A stretch of DNA of 8,921 nucleotides from Oscillospiraceae bacterium (GTDB lineage Bacteria > Bacillota > Clostridia > Oscillospirales > Acutalibacteraceae): assembly GCA_022508865.1 (NCBI GenBank), contig JAFLUK010000055.1:1-8921 (forward strand), written 5' to 3'. Position 1 is the stretch's first letter. Each line of letters starts with the position of its first letter. The notes beneath the pieces were generated by a model. The model had not been told where the DNA came from and ran no database searches. It saw only the letters and a list, made by a program, of their open reading frames with translations. Of the stretch, positions 1 through 5,572 are shown piece after piece. The position numbers were made by a program, and so were the translations under genes.

Positions 1-601
1 CAGGATTGTGGGTAACCATAACAACAAGTCTGTCTTTGGCAACCTCCTTGAGCAAATCCATTACCTGTATGCTTGTGGCGCTGTCCAAAGCGCCTGTAGG
101 CTCGTCGGCAAGGAGAATATCAGGATCGTTAACCAATGCTCTTGCAATGGCAACTCTCTGCATTTGTCCCCCGGACATCTGATTTGGCTTTTTGTGGAGT
201 TGGTCGCCGAGGCCTACATCATCAAGGGCTTTTTTTGCTCTTTTTCTTCTTTCGGATTTTGAAATTCCCGAAATAGTCAAAGCAAGCTCAACATTAGACA
301 GAACAGATTGATGTGGTATAAGGTTATAACTTTGGAATACAAAGCCGATTGTGTGGTTGCGGTAGGAGTCCCAATCCCTATCCTTATATTTTTCGGTGGA
401 AATACCGTTGATAATAAGGTCACCGCTGTCGTATCTGTCAAGACCGCCAATTACATTGAGCAGTGTTGTTTTGCCGGAGCCGGACTGACCCAGCACTGCC
501 ACAAATTCGTTGTCACGTAGGGTTAATGTAACATCATTAAGCGCCTGCTGAACAAGTGAGCCTGTGACATATTTCTTATTAATGTTCTTTATCTGTAGCA
601 T
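1..601 (-). CDS. ABC transporter ATP-binding protein, MacB/LolD type (partial, C-terminus outside window)
   Basis: Reading from ATG at 601, 200 codons are visible before the window ends. The product is a cytoplasmic ATPase that would power a membrane permease. Visible motifs: Walker A GQSGSGKTT (residues 38-46), Q-loop Gln90 in FVFQSYNL, signature MSGGQMQRVAIARAL (142-156), Walker B ILLADEP (162-168), D-loop ALD (171-173) and H-loop His198 in VTHNP. The IGFVFQ and ADEPTGALD wording is typical of the MacB/LolD/FtsE group, which serves lipoprotein release, peptide or antibiotic efflux, or FtsX-like permeases. In Clostridia such a domain may be a separate subunit or fused to the permease; the window cannot tell which. 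The start is supported by GGAGGT at 612-607, 5 nt before the ATG. Substrate unknown. Family call is confident. Confidence 0.93.
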   Translation of the reverse strand, partial: MLQIKNINKKYVTGSLVQQALNDVTLTLRDNEFVAVLGQSGSGKTTLLNVIGGLDRYDSGDLIINGISTEKYKDRDWDSYRNHTIGFVFQSYNLIPHQSVLSNVELALTISGISKSERRKRAKKALDDVGLGDQLHKKPNQMSGGQMQRVAIARALVNDPDILLADEPTGALDSATSIQVMDLLKEVAKDRLVVMVTHNP

Positions 602-610
602 CAAATACCT

Positions 611-628
611 CCAAAATCATTATTTTGG
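611..628. promoter_or_regulatory. Inverted repeat overlapping the ABC gene's ribosome binding site
   Basis: CCAAAAT (611-617) and ATTTTGG (622-628) form a perfect 7-bp dyad with a 4-nt centre. Its outer bases overlap the GGAGGT Shine-Dalgarno (607-612) of the ABC gene. It could be a repressor site or a weak hairpin that hides the ribosome binding site. The sequence shows only the dyad; the function is inferred. Confidence 0.35.
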
Positions 629-643
629 TTATTTATATTGATT

Positions 644-672
644 ATTATAACAAAAATGCTGTACTTTGTACA
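644..672 (-). promoter_or_regulatory. Proximal promoter of the ABC gene
   Basis: On the minus strand, TGTACA (672-667) is followed by a 17-nt spacer and TATAAT (649-644). TGT immediately before the -10 makes it an extended -10 element. Predicted start of transcription is near 637, giving a leader of about 36 nt before the ATG at 601. The -35 is weak (4 of 6 matches to TTGACA) and lies inside a perfect dyad, CTGTAC-AAA-GTACAG (673-659), so a protein bound there could block the promoter. Confidence 0.55.
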
Positions 673-755
673 GTAGCGGACGAAGTCCGAAAGGCTGAAA
701 GCCTTGAATTTTTGTTTCAATGTTCTCCCAGCCGTCCAACGGCTTGCGAAGCAAG
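659..755. repeat. Array of short perfect hairpins (intergenic repeat, possible structured RNA)
   Basis: Five perfect hairpins sit in under 100 bp, each with a 3-nt loop: CTGTAC-TTT-GTACAG (659-673), CGGAC-GAA-GTCCG (677-689), AAGGCT-GAA-AGCCTT (691-705), GCCGT-CCA-ACGGC (731-743) and CTTGC-GAA-GCAAG (743-755). A weaker TTGAA/TTCAA pair spans 704-720. Three loops are GAA on the plus strand, UUC if transcribed from the minus strand. The array lies between two candidate minus-strand promoters, so the distal one would transcribe it as leader RNA of the ABC gene or as a small RNA. It resembles dispersed intergenic palindromic repeats of Clostridia, but copy number cannot be judged here. Confidence 0.6.
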
Positions 756-778
756 ACTTTGGCTAACGGCGTGAGGTT

Positions 779-806
779 ATTATACCATATTTTGGGACAT
801 TTACAA
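779..806 (-). promoter_or_regulatory. Distal promoter reading through the hairpin array
   Basis: On the minus strand, TTGTAA (806-801), a 16-nt spacer and TATAAT (784-779) preceded by TGG form an extended -10 promoter. Transcription would start near 772 and run through the whole hairpin array into the ABC gene, giving a leader of about 170 nt. This is assigned from consensus match only. Confidence 0.5.
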
Positions 807-831
807 TACACCTATTCATATGATTATGTAC

Positions 832-863
832 AAAAAAGGCGGTGACACATTTGCATCACCACC
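832..863 (-). terminator. Intrinsic terminator of the csoR-copA operon
   Basis: On the minus strand GGTGGTGA (863-856) pairs with TCACCGCC (845-838) through 8 bp including one G-T wobble, with a 10-nt loop, followed directly by six T (837-832). It lies about 40 nt past the copA stop codon and separates the copper operon from the ABC gene. Confidence 0.88.
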
Positions 864-904
864 TATAATATGCCCTGCATTATGTTAAAATGTCTATTTT
901 TTAA

Positions 905-1105
905 TCAAAGCACCTCATAGCCCTTGTCTGTTACAACATTTTTCAGAACGTCATCAGCAACGTCTGAAGTAAGTGTTACAACAGCTGTACCGCTTTCGTG
1001 ACTTACAATTGCAGTTTCAACCTGTGGAATTTCTTCAAGAGCCTTTTTTACTGTCATCTCGCAGTGGGGGCACATCATTCCTTTAATATTAAGTGTTTTT
1101 TCCAT
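905..1105 (-). CDS. copZ: Probable internal in-frame start giving a free CopZ-like copper chaperone
   Basis: The last 66 codons of copA form a complete heavy-metal-associated domain, the usual size of stand-alone CopZ, with GMMCPHC (Cys12 and Cys15 of this product). It begins at ATG 1105-1103. A perfect AAGGAG (1120-1115) sits 9 nt upstream, inside the A-rich linker of copA. A free product would bind Cu(I) in the cytoplasm and hand it to CopA or CsoR, as CopZ does in other Firmicutes. Either this is a relic of a separate copZ fused to copA, or both the fused and free forms are made. The domain is certain; independent translation is inferred from the ribosome binding site. Confidence 0.5.
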   Translation of the reverse strand: MEKTLNIKGMMCPHCEMTVKKALEEIPQVETAIVSHESGTAVVTLTSDVADDVLKNVVTDKGYEVL

Positions 1106-3424
1106 TTTGTTTTTCTCCTTTTTATTATTTTTATTTTTTATTTTTTTATCTTTACTATTGCTTTTTATATTCAGAAAATTCAGCCTTAATGCGTTTGTTA
1201 CCACGCAAAAGCTGGAAAGGCTCATTGCGGCAGCACCAAACATAGGACTTAATGTAAGTCCGAAAATAGGAATCCAAATGCCGCAAGCCAGTGGAATACC
1301 GATTACATTGTATATAAAAGCCCAGAACAAATTTTGATGAATATTCCTCAAAGTACCTCTGCTTAATCTGATTGCAGCAGAAACATCGCCAAGACTGTTG
1401 TTCATCAGCACCACATCGGCAGAGTCAACTGCAATGTCCGTTCCGGCTCCTATTGCAATGCCAATATCTGCCCTTGTAAGGGCAGGTGCGTCATTTATAC
1501 CGTCACCTACCATTGCAACCTTGCCCTTTTTCATCAAATCTTTAACCACCTGTTCCTTGCCGTCAGGGAGCACATCTGCAATAATTCGGTCAACACCTAC
1601 CTGTTCTCCGATTGCATTTGCCGTTCTGCTGTTGTCACCTGTAAGCATAATGGTGGTAATTCCCATATTCCTCAAATCTCTTACGGCTGTTTTGCTGTCT
1701 GACTTAACTATATCTGCAACAGCAATTATGCCAAGAAGCTTATTATCACAAGCAAAGAAAAGTGGGGTTTTGCCCTGATTTGCAAGGCTGTCTGCCTGAT
1801 TTTTTACCCTTTCCGACACATCTGCAACTTTGCTTATAAAGGCGTAGCTGCCGCCTACAAGACTTTTTCCATCCAGTGTACCTTTGAGTCCGTTGCCTGT
1901 TTCTGTCTTAAAATTATCCACAGGGGTATAATCAAGACTTCTTCTGTTCCCCTCTGCAATAATTGCTTTTGACAAGGGGTGTTCACTTTTCTTTTCCAGC
2001 GAACAGGCAATACGGAGAAAATCATCCTCACTGATATTCTCTTCTGAATCCTCCACAGTGATAATGTCTGTAACTGTAGGCTCGCCCTTTGTGATAGTTC
2101 CTGTTTTGTCAAGAAGCACATAGCTTACTTTTCCTGCTGTTTCCAGTGATGCTGCTGTTTTAAAGAGTATTCCCTGCTTTGCGCCTATGCCGCTGCCAAC
2201 CATTATTGCAACAGGTGTGGCAAGACCTAATGCGCAGGGACAGCTGATAACAAGAACAGAAATTCCCCTTGCAAGGGCAAAGCCTATTCCCTCACCAAAA
2301 AGAAGCCACACAAAAGTTGTTATTACTGCAATACCTATAACTATGGGCACAAATACCCCCGAAACTTTGTCTGCCACCTTTGCTATGGGGGCTTTTGTAG
2401 CAGAGGCGTCGCTAACCATTTTTATAATTTGTGACAGTGTTGTGTCCTCTCCTACCTTGGTAGCCCTGCATTTAATATATCCCGACAAATTCACAGTGCC
2501 GCCTGTTACTGTATCTCCCTCACTTTTATCGGCAGGTATGCTCTCTCCTGTGATGGCGCCTTGATTTATTGAGGTGCTGCCCTCTGTAATTACGCCGTCA
2601 ACAGGGATATTCTCACCGGGTTTTACAACAAAAATATCTCCCTTAACAACTTCATCAAGGGGTATTATCAGCTCCTTGCTATCCCTGATTACAGTTGCAG
2701 TCTTTGGCGCAAGGCTCATAAGACCTTTTAGTGCATTTGTGGTCTTTCCCTTTGAATATGCTTCCAGCATTTTGCCAAGGGTGATAAGGGTGAGTATCAT
2801 TGCAGAGGACTCAAAGTAAAATTGGTGAATATAGTGATGCGCCTGTGATACATTCCCGAAAACAATGGTATTTGACATTGCAAACAGCATAAATGTACTG
2901 TAGACAAATGCCGCCCCTGCACCCAAAGCAACAAGGGTATCCATATTTGGAGATTTGTTAAGTAAACCCTTAAAACCGCTGATAAAGAATTTTTGATTTA
3001 TCATCATTATTATCGCTGTTAAAATAAGCTGAATAAGTCCTATTGCAAAGGGATTTTCTCCCATTATTTCAGGGAGATACCACCCCCACATTGAGTATCC
3101 CATGGACACATACATTAGGGGCAGTAAAAAACCAAGAGAAAAGAAAAAACGCTTTTTCAACACTTTTGTTTCTTTTGCAGAATTATTATCCTTTTCGTCA
3201 GAGACTTTATTTTCTTTATTAGAATTATTATTCAGTTCTGCGCCGTAGCCTGCTTTTACAACCGCGGCAATAATCTCCTGCGGCTTTGCCTTTCCCTCAA
3301 CAAGCATAGAATTTGTCAGCAGACTTACAGAGCAGGAGGTTACACCCTCTACTTTAAGCACAGCCTTTTCTACCCTTGCACTGCAGGCAGCACAGCTCAT
3401 ACCCGTTACACCGTAATGTTCCAA
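905..3424 (-). CDS. copA: Cu(I)-exporting P1B-type ATPase with fused C-terminal CopZ-like domain
   Basis: This 839-residue membrane pump exports cytoplasmic Cu(I) using ATP. Domains in order: N-terminal heavy-metal-associated domain with MSCAAC (Cys11, Cys14), a polar linker (about 64-88), membrane helices, actuator domain with TGES (292-295), Cu-binding CPC in TM6 (395-397), phosphorylation site DKTGT (439-443, Asp439), P1B-specific His-Pro (482-483), TGDN (595-598), GDGINDAP (640-647), YN in TM7 (705-706) and MSLSS in TM8 (734-738). CPC + YN + MxxSS is the Cu(I) set. A lysine/asparagine-rich linker (about 755-773) then leads to a second heavy-metal domain, GMMCPHC (Cys785, Cys788), which is unusual at this end. 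The start is TTG, chosen because AAGGAG lies 7 nt upstream and the first domain begins at once. It follows csoR by 12 nt in one operon. Confidence 0.96.
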   Translation of the reverse strand: MEHYGVTGMSCAACSARVEKAVLKVEGVTSCSVSLLTNSMLVEGKAKPQEIIAAVVKAGYGAELNNNSNKENKVSDEKDNNSAKETKVLKKRFFFSLGFLLPLMYVSMGYSMWGWYLPEIMGENPFAIGLIQLILTAIIMMINQKFFISGFKGLLNKSPNMDTLVALGAGAAFVYSTFMLFAMSNTIVFGNVSQAHHYIHQFYFESSAMILTLITLGKMLEAYSKGKTTNALKGLMSLAPKTATVIRDSKELIIPLDEVVKGDIFVVKPGENIPVDGVITEGSTSINQGAITGESIPADKSEGDTVTGGTVNLSGYIKCRATKVGEDTTLSQIIKMVSDASATKAPIAKVADKVSGVFVPIVIGIAVITTFVWLLFGEGIGFALARGISVLVISCPCALGLATPVAIMVGSGIGAKQGILFKTAASLETAGKVSYVLLDKTGTITKGEPTVTDIITVEDSEENISEDDFLRIACSLEKKSEHPLSKAIIAEGNRRSLDYTPVDNFKTETGNGLKGTLDGKSLVGGSYAFISKVADVSERVKNQADSLANQGKTPLFFACDNKLLGIIAVADIVKSDSKTAVRDLRNMGITTIMLTGDNSRTANAIGEQVGVDRIIADVLPDGKEQVVKDLMKKGKVAMVGDGINDAPALTRADIGIAIGAGTDIAVDSADVVLMNNSLGDVSAAIRLSRGTLRNIHQNLFWAFIYNVIGIPLACGIWIPIFGLTLSPMFGAAAMSLSSFCVVTNALRLNFLNIKSNSKDKKIKNKNNKKEKNKMEKTLNIKGMMCPHCEMTVKKALEEIPQVETAIVSHESGTAVVTLTSDVADDVLKNVVTDKGYEVL

Positions 3425-3431
3425 AAAACCA

Positions 3432-3437
3432 CTCCTT
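3432..3437 (-). promoter_or_regulatory. Ribosome binding site that fixes the copA TTG start
   Basis: AAGGAG (minus strand, 3437-3432) lies 7 nt before TTG at 3424. It touches the csoR stop codon (3439-3437), which suggests translational coupling of the two genes. Confidence 0.8.
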
Positions 3438-3733
3438 TACTTCATCAGCTTTTGCAGAGTAATTAAAAGTTCATCAATAGTTTCGTCTTTTCCGTTTCTA
3501 ATATCCGCAGCAACACAGGTTTTTATGTGATTTGCAAGGAGTTCTTTGTTAAAAGAATTGAGAGCCGAGGTAACTGCCGACACCTGAACAAGAATATCTG
3601 TGCAGTAGGCATTTTTCTCCACCATACCACGTATACCACGGATTTGACCCTCAATGCGGTTAAGACGATTTGTAAGCTTTTTCAGTTCCTCTTGGGAACG
3701 TTCTTTTGTTTTGCGACAACATTCTTTTTCCAT
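3437..3733 (-). CDS. csoR: Copper-sensing repressor CsoR
   Basis: This is a 98-residue, all-helical DNA-binding repressor of the CsoR/RcnR (DUF156) family, which releases DNA when it binds Cu(I). The metal ligand pattern is Cys44 (NAYC), His69 (NHI) and Cys73 (KTC). The spacing of 25 and 4 residues matches Cys36/His61/Cys65 of M. tuberculosis CsoR, and separates it from the Ni sensor RcnR and the formaldehyde sensor FrmR. The family core LTNRLNRIEGQIRGIRGMV is visible at residues 20-38. The frame stays open upstream to a TTG at 3817, but I chose ATG 3733. GGAGG (3745-3741) lies 7 nt before it, and the promoter lies at 3783-3755, so the extra 28 residues would come from promoter DNA. It is followed 12 nt later by copA. 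Confidence 0.95.
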   Translation of the reverse strand: MEKECCRKTKERSQEELKKLTNRLNRIEGQIRGIRGMVEKNAYCTDILVQVSAVTSALNSFNKELLANHIKTCVAADIRNGKDETIDELLITLQKLMK

Positions 3734-3754
3734 AGAAAGACCTCCAATACCACT

Positions 3755-3783
3755 ATAATATACCCCCGTAGGGTATTTGTCAA
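3755..3783 (-). promoter_or_regulatory. Promoter of the csoR-copA operon
   Basis: A perfect -35 TTGACA (3783-3778), a 17-nt spacer and a -10 TATTAT (3760-3755) on the minus strand. The predicted transcript starts near 3748, leaving about 15 nt before the csoR ATG at 3733. Confidence 0.9.
3760..3776. promoter_or_regulatory. CsoR operator
   Basis: ATACCCTACGGGGGTAT on the minus strand is a GC-rich, nearly symmetrical box (ATACCC/GGGTAT arms) in an AT-rich setting. It matches the known Firmicutes CsoR operator form (TACCC-N4-GGGGTA, as in the B. subtilis copZA promoter). It fills the spacer between -35 and -10, so bound CsoR would exclude RNA polymerase and the operon would be self-repressed until Cu(I) rises. 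Confidence 0.9.
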
Positions 3784-3793
3784 GAGGGAATAT

Positions 3794-3830
3794 AAAAAGA
3801 AAAAGACGGCACAACAACTGCTGTACCGCC
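3794..3830 (-). terminator. Intrinsic terminator of gdhA
   Basis: On the minus strand GGCGGTACAG (3830-3821) pairs with TTGTGCCGTC (3814-3805), 10 bp with two wobbles and a 6-nt loop. The T-rich tail TTTTTCTTTTT (3804-3794) follows. It ends about 70 nt past the gdhA stop and only about 10 nt before the csoR promoter. Confidence 0.85.
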
Positions 3831-3902
3831 TTAACAGGATAGGAATTATATTTGAAAACAGATATAATTTTTTATAAAGTAGTAGCTGATTAGCCCACTT
3901 AA

Positions 3903-5237
3903 TTAAACAACACCCTGTGCTTGCATAGCGTCTGCAACCTTTTCAAAGCCTGCAATGTTAGCACCAATTACATAGTTGCCTTCAAAGCCGTACTTTTTAG
4001 CTGCATCGTCAAGGTTATGGAAGATGTTAACCATAATGTTCTTAAGTTTAGAATCAACTTCTTCAAATGTCCAGGAAAGTCTTTCGCTGTTCTGTGACAT
4101 TTCAAGAGCAGAAGTTGCAACACCGCCTGCATTTGCAGCCTTACCGGGAGCAAAGAGAACGCCGTTTTCCTGGAGATACTGTGTAGCATCAAGAGTTGTT
4201 GGCATATTTGCACCTTCAGCAACTGCAAGACAGCCGTTAGCAACAAGCTGTTTAGCATCGTCAATGAGAAGCTCATTCTGTGTAGCACATGGAAGAGCAA
4301 TGTCACACTTAATTGACCAAACGCCTCTACCCTCGTGATATTCAGCAGATGGTCTGTTTGCTGCATATTCTGTAAGTCTTGCACGCTTAACTTCCTTAAC
4401 TTCCTTAAGGAGAGCAACGTCAATACCATCCGGGTCATAAACCCAACCTGTTGAGTCAGAAACTGTAACTACTTTTGCGCCAAGCTGATGTGCCTTTTCT
4501 GTAGCATAGATAGCAACATTACCTGAACCGGAAACGCAAACTGTCTTACCTGCAATATCAATGCCGTTGCACTTGAGCATTTCTTCTGTTAAGTAAAGGA
4601 GACCGTAGCCTGTAGCTTCTGTTCTTGCAAGTGAGCCGCCGTATGTAAGACCCTTACCTGTGAGAACGCCTTCGTAAAGGCCTTTGATTTTCTTGTACTG
4701 ACCAAACATATAGCCGATTTCTCTTGCGCCTGTACCGATGTCGCCTGCAGGAACGTCAGTGTCTGCGCCGATGTGACGGCAAAGTTCTGTCATAAAGCTC
4801 TGGCAGAAAGCCATAACTTCTCTGTCTGACTTGCCCTTTGGGTCAAAGTCGGAACCACCCTTACCGCCGCCGATTGGAAGACCTGTAAGGCTGTTCTTGA
4901 ATATCTGTTCAAAACCCAGGAACTTAATGATACCAAGGTTTACTGATGGGTGAAGTCTGAGACCGCCCTTATAAGGACCGATTGCAGAGTTGAACTGTAC
5001 TCTGAAACCTCTGTTAACCTGTACCTGACCATTGTCGTCAACCCAAGGTACACGGAACATAATCTGTCTTTCAGGCTCTGTAATTCTTTCAAGGAGAGCT
5101 TCTTTTCTGAACTTCTCTTCGTTAGCCTCTACTGCCGGCTTAAGGGATTCAAGAACTTCCTCTACAGCCTGTAAAAATTCCGGCTGGTCTGCATTTTTTG
5201 CTTTAACTTGTGCTAATACTTCATCAACATATGACAT
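3903..5237 (-). CDS. gdhA: Glutamate dehydrogenase, probably NADP-specific
   Basis: This 444-residue cytoplasmic enzyme interconverts 2-oxoglutarate plus ammonium with glutamate. The length and full-length similarity match the hexameric E. coli / Clostridium symbiosum type. Visible sites: Lys90 in GPYKGG, Lys114, Lys126 in GGGKGG and catalytic Asp166 in PAGDIG, matching C. symbiosum Lys89/113/125 and Asp165. The nucleotide-binding loop is SGSGNVA (236-242), and the end of beta-2 reads VSDSTG, as in the NADP-dependent E. coli enzyme; NADP use and an assimilatory role are inferred from this. I chose ATG 5237 because AGGAGG (5252-5247) is 9 nt upstream; GTG 5243 would be only 3 nt from it. It is a single-gene unit with its own promoter, a long leader and a terminator. 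Confidence 0.96.
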   Translation of the reverse strand: MSYVDEVLAQVKAKNADQPEFLQAVEEVLESLKPAVEANEEKFRKEALLERITEPERQIMFRVPWVDDNGQVQVNRGFRVQFNSAIGPYKGGLRLHPSVNLGIIKFLGFEQIFKNSLTGLPIGGGKGGSDFDPKGKSDREVMAFCQSFMTELCRHIGADTDVPAGDIGTGAREIGYMFGQYKKIKGLYEGVLTGKGLTYGGSLARTEATGYGLLYLTEEMLKCNGIDIAGKTVCVSGSGNVAIYATEKAHQLGAKVVTVSDSTGWVYDPDGIDVALLKEVKEVKRARLTEYAANRPSAEYHEGRGVWSIKCDIALPCATQNELLIDDAKQLVANGCLAVAEGANMPTTLDATQYLQENGVLFAPGKAANAGGVATSALEMSQNSERLSWTFEEVDSKLKNIMVNIFHNLDDAAKKYGFEGNYVIGANIAGFEKVADAMQAQGVV

Positions 5238-5449
5238 TTGCACATTCCTCCTGTAATTTTAATATAAATTGAGTCGGACTACCTATCCCTTTCAGATATT
5301 CTGTCCTGAGATTTATGCTATTGTTTCAAGAAACAAAAGATGTCCTTTAAATACAATTTTTTCAAGAAAAAAATCCGACTAAATGAAAGATTATTCTCTT
5401 TAAAAATCATTTTTTCTTGAAATAACAACACAAACCTGTCAATACCCTA
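5238..5449 (-). promoter_or_regulatory. Long, potentially structured 5' leader of gdhA
   Basis: About 210 nt lie between the predicted transcription start (near 5449) and the gdhA ATG. AGTCGGA (5380-5374) can pair with TCCGACT (5278-5272) over 7 bp, enclosing about 95 nt. Inside, TTGTTT-CTTG-AAACAA (5336-5321) and TTTTTT-CTTG-AAAAAA (5372-5357) form hairpins with CUUG tetraloops. A third element, TTATTTCAAGAAAAAA (5425-5410), is complementary to the second over about 14 bp, so two exclusive folds are possible. AGGACA occurs twice. I do not recognise a known riboswitch class, and no clear terminator is visible in it. Confidence 0.4.
5247..5252 (-). promoter_or_regulatory. Ribosome binding site of gdhA
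   Basis: A perfect AGGAGG on the minus strand, 9 nt before ATG 5237 and too close (3 nt) to the alternative GTG at 5243, so it decides the start. Confidence 0.85.
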
Positions 5450-5455
5450 ATTATC

Positions 5456-5483
5456 ATTATACCAGCATTTTTGAAATTTGCAA
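5456..5483 (-). promoter_or_regulatory. Promoter of gdhA
   Basis: TTGCAA (5483-5478), a 16-nt spacer and a perfect TATAAT (5461-5456) preceded by TGG form an extended -10 promoter on the minus strand, the best match in the interval between gdhA and the upstream gene. Confidence 0.72.
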
Positions 5484-5511
5484 CTACAAATCCCTCATTT
5501 TTTCAAATTTG
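5466..5511. repeat. Two direct repeats overlapping and preceding the gdhA -35
   Basis: On the minus strand CAAATTTGAAAAAATG (5511-5496) and CAAATTTCAAAAATG (5480-5466) are near-identical and about 31 bp apart, close to three helical turns. The second covers the -35/spacer region. They could be sites for a regulator or UP-like A/T elements. Confidence 0.4.
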
Positions 5512-5525
5512 TACATTTTGTACAA
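5509..5525. promoter_or_regulatory. TGTAC dyad upstream of the gdhA promoter
   Basis: TTGTACA-TTT-TGTACAA is a perfect 7-bp inverted repeat, centred about 68 bp upstream of the predicted gdhA transcription start. A similar TGTAC-TTT-GTACA dyad overlaps the ABC gene's -35 (659-673). It does not fit the 17-bp GlnR/TnrA box spacing. Confidence 0.4.
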
Positions 5526-5572
5526 TTATGCCCCTTTTCCGTTGTTACAATTATTGCCACTGTTATATTCCT

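Noticed and set aside
659..755. CRISPR-like array
   Set aside because: The hairpins differ in sequence and there are no constant repeats with unique spacers and no cas genes.
642..784. TTATTATA direct repeats (642-649 and 777-784) as target-site duplication of a mobile element
   Set aside because: Both copies coincide with TATAAT boxes, which explains them; 8 AT-only bases are weak evidence for insertion.
629..811. 60-codon minus-strand open frame across the hairpin array
   Set aside because: It starts with GTG without a ribosome binding site, runs straight through palindromic repeats and a promoter, and shows no protein-like pattern. It looks like a typical spurious frame over an intergenic repeat.
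3734..3817. N-terminal extension of CsoR from TTG 3817
   Set aside because: It would be translated from the promoter and operator, upstream of the predicted transcription start; ATG 3733 has a good ribosome binding site.
3844..3869. AATTATAT/ATATAATT inverted repeat followed by T's as a plus-strand terminator
   Set aside because: The stem is purely A/T with a 10-nt loop, and there is no plus-strand gene upstream for it to end.
3968..4438. 156-codon minus-strand open frame inside gdhA
   Set aside because: It is a shadow of gdhA in another frame, with low-complexity Leu/Ser-rich translation and no start signals. The same applies to other frames inside copA and the beta-helix gene.
5318..5410. 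30-codon upstream ORF in the gdhA leader
   Set aside because: It has an ATG and a stop but only A-rich sequence before it, no Shine-Dalgarno, and its content follows from the TTTCTTGAAA elements. It could be revisited if ribosome profiling shows signal.
5437..5442. Perfect TTGACA as a second gdhA -35
   Set aside because: No -10-like hexamer lies 16-18 nt downstream on the minus strand; the extended -10 at 5456-5461 is far better.
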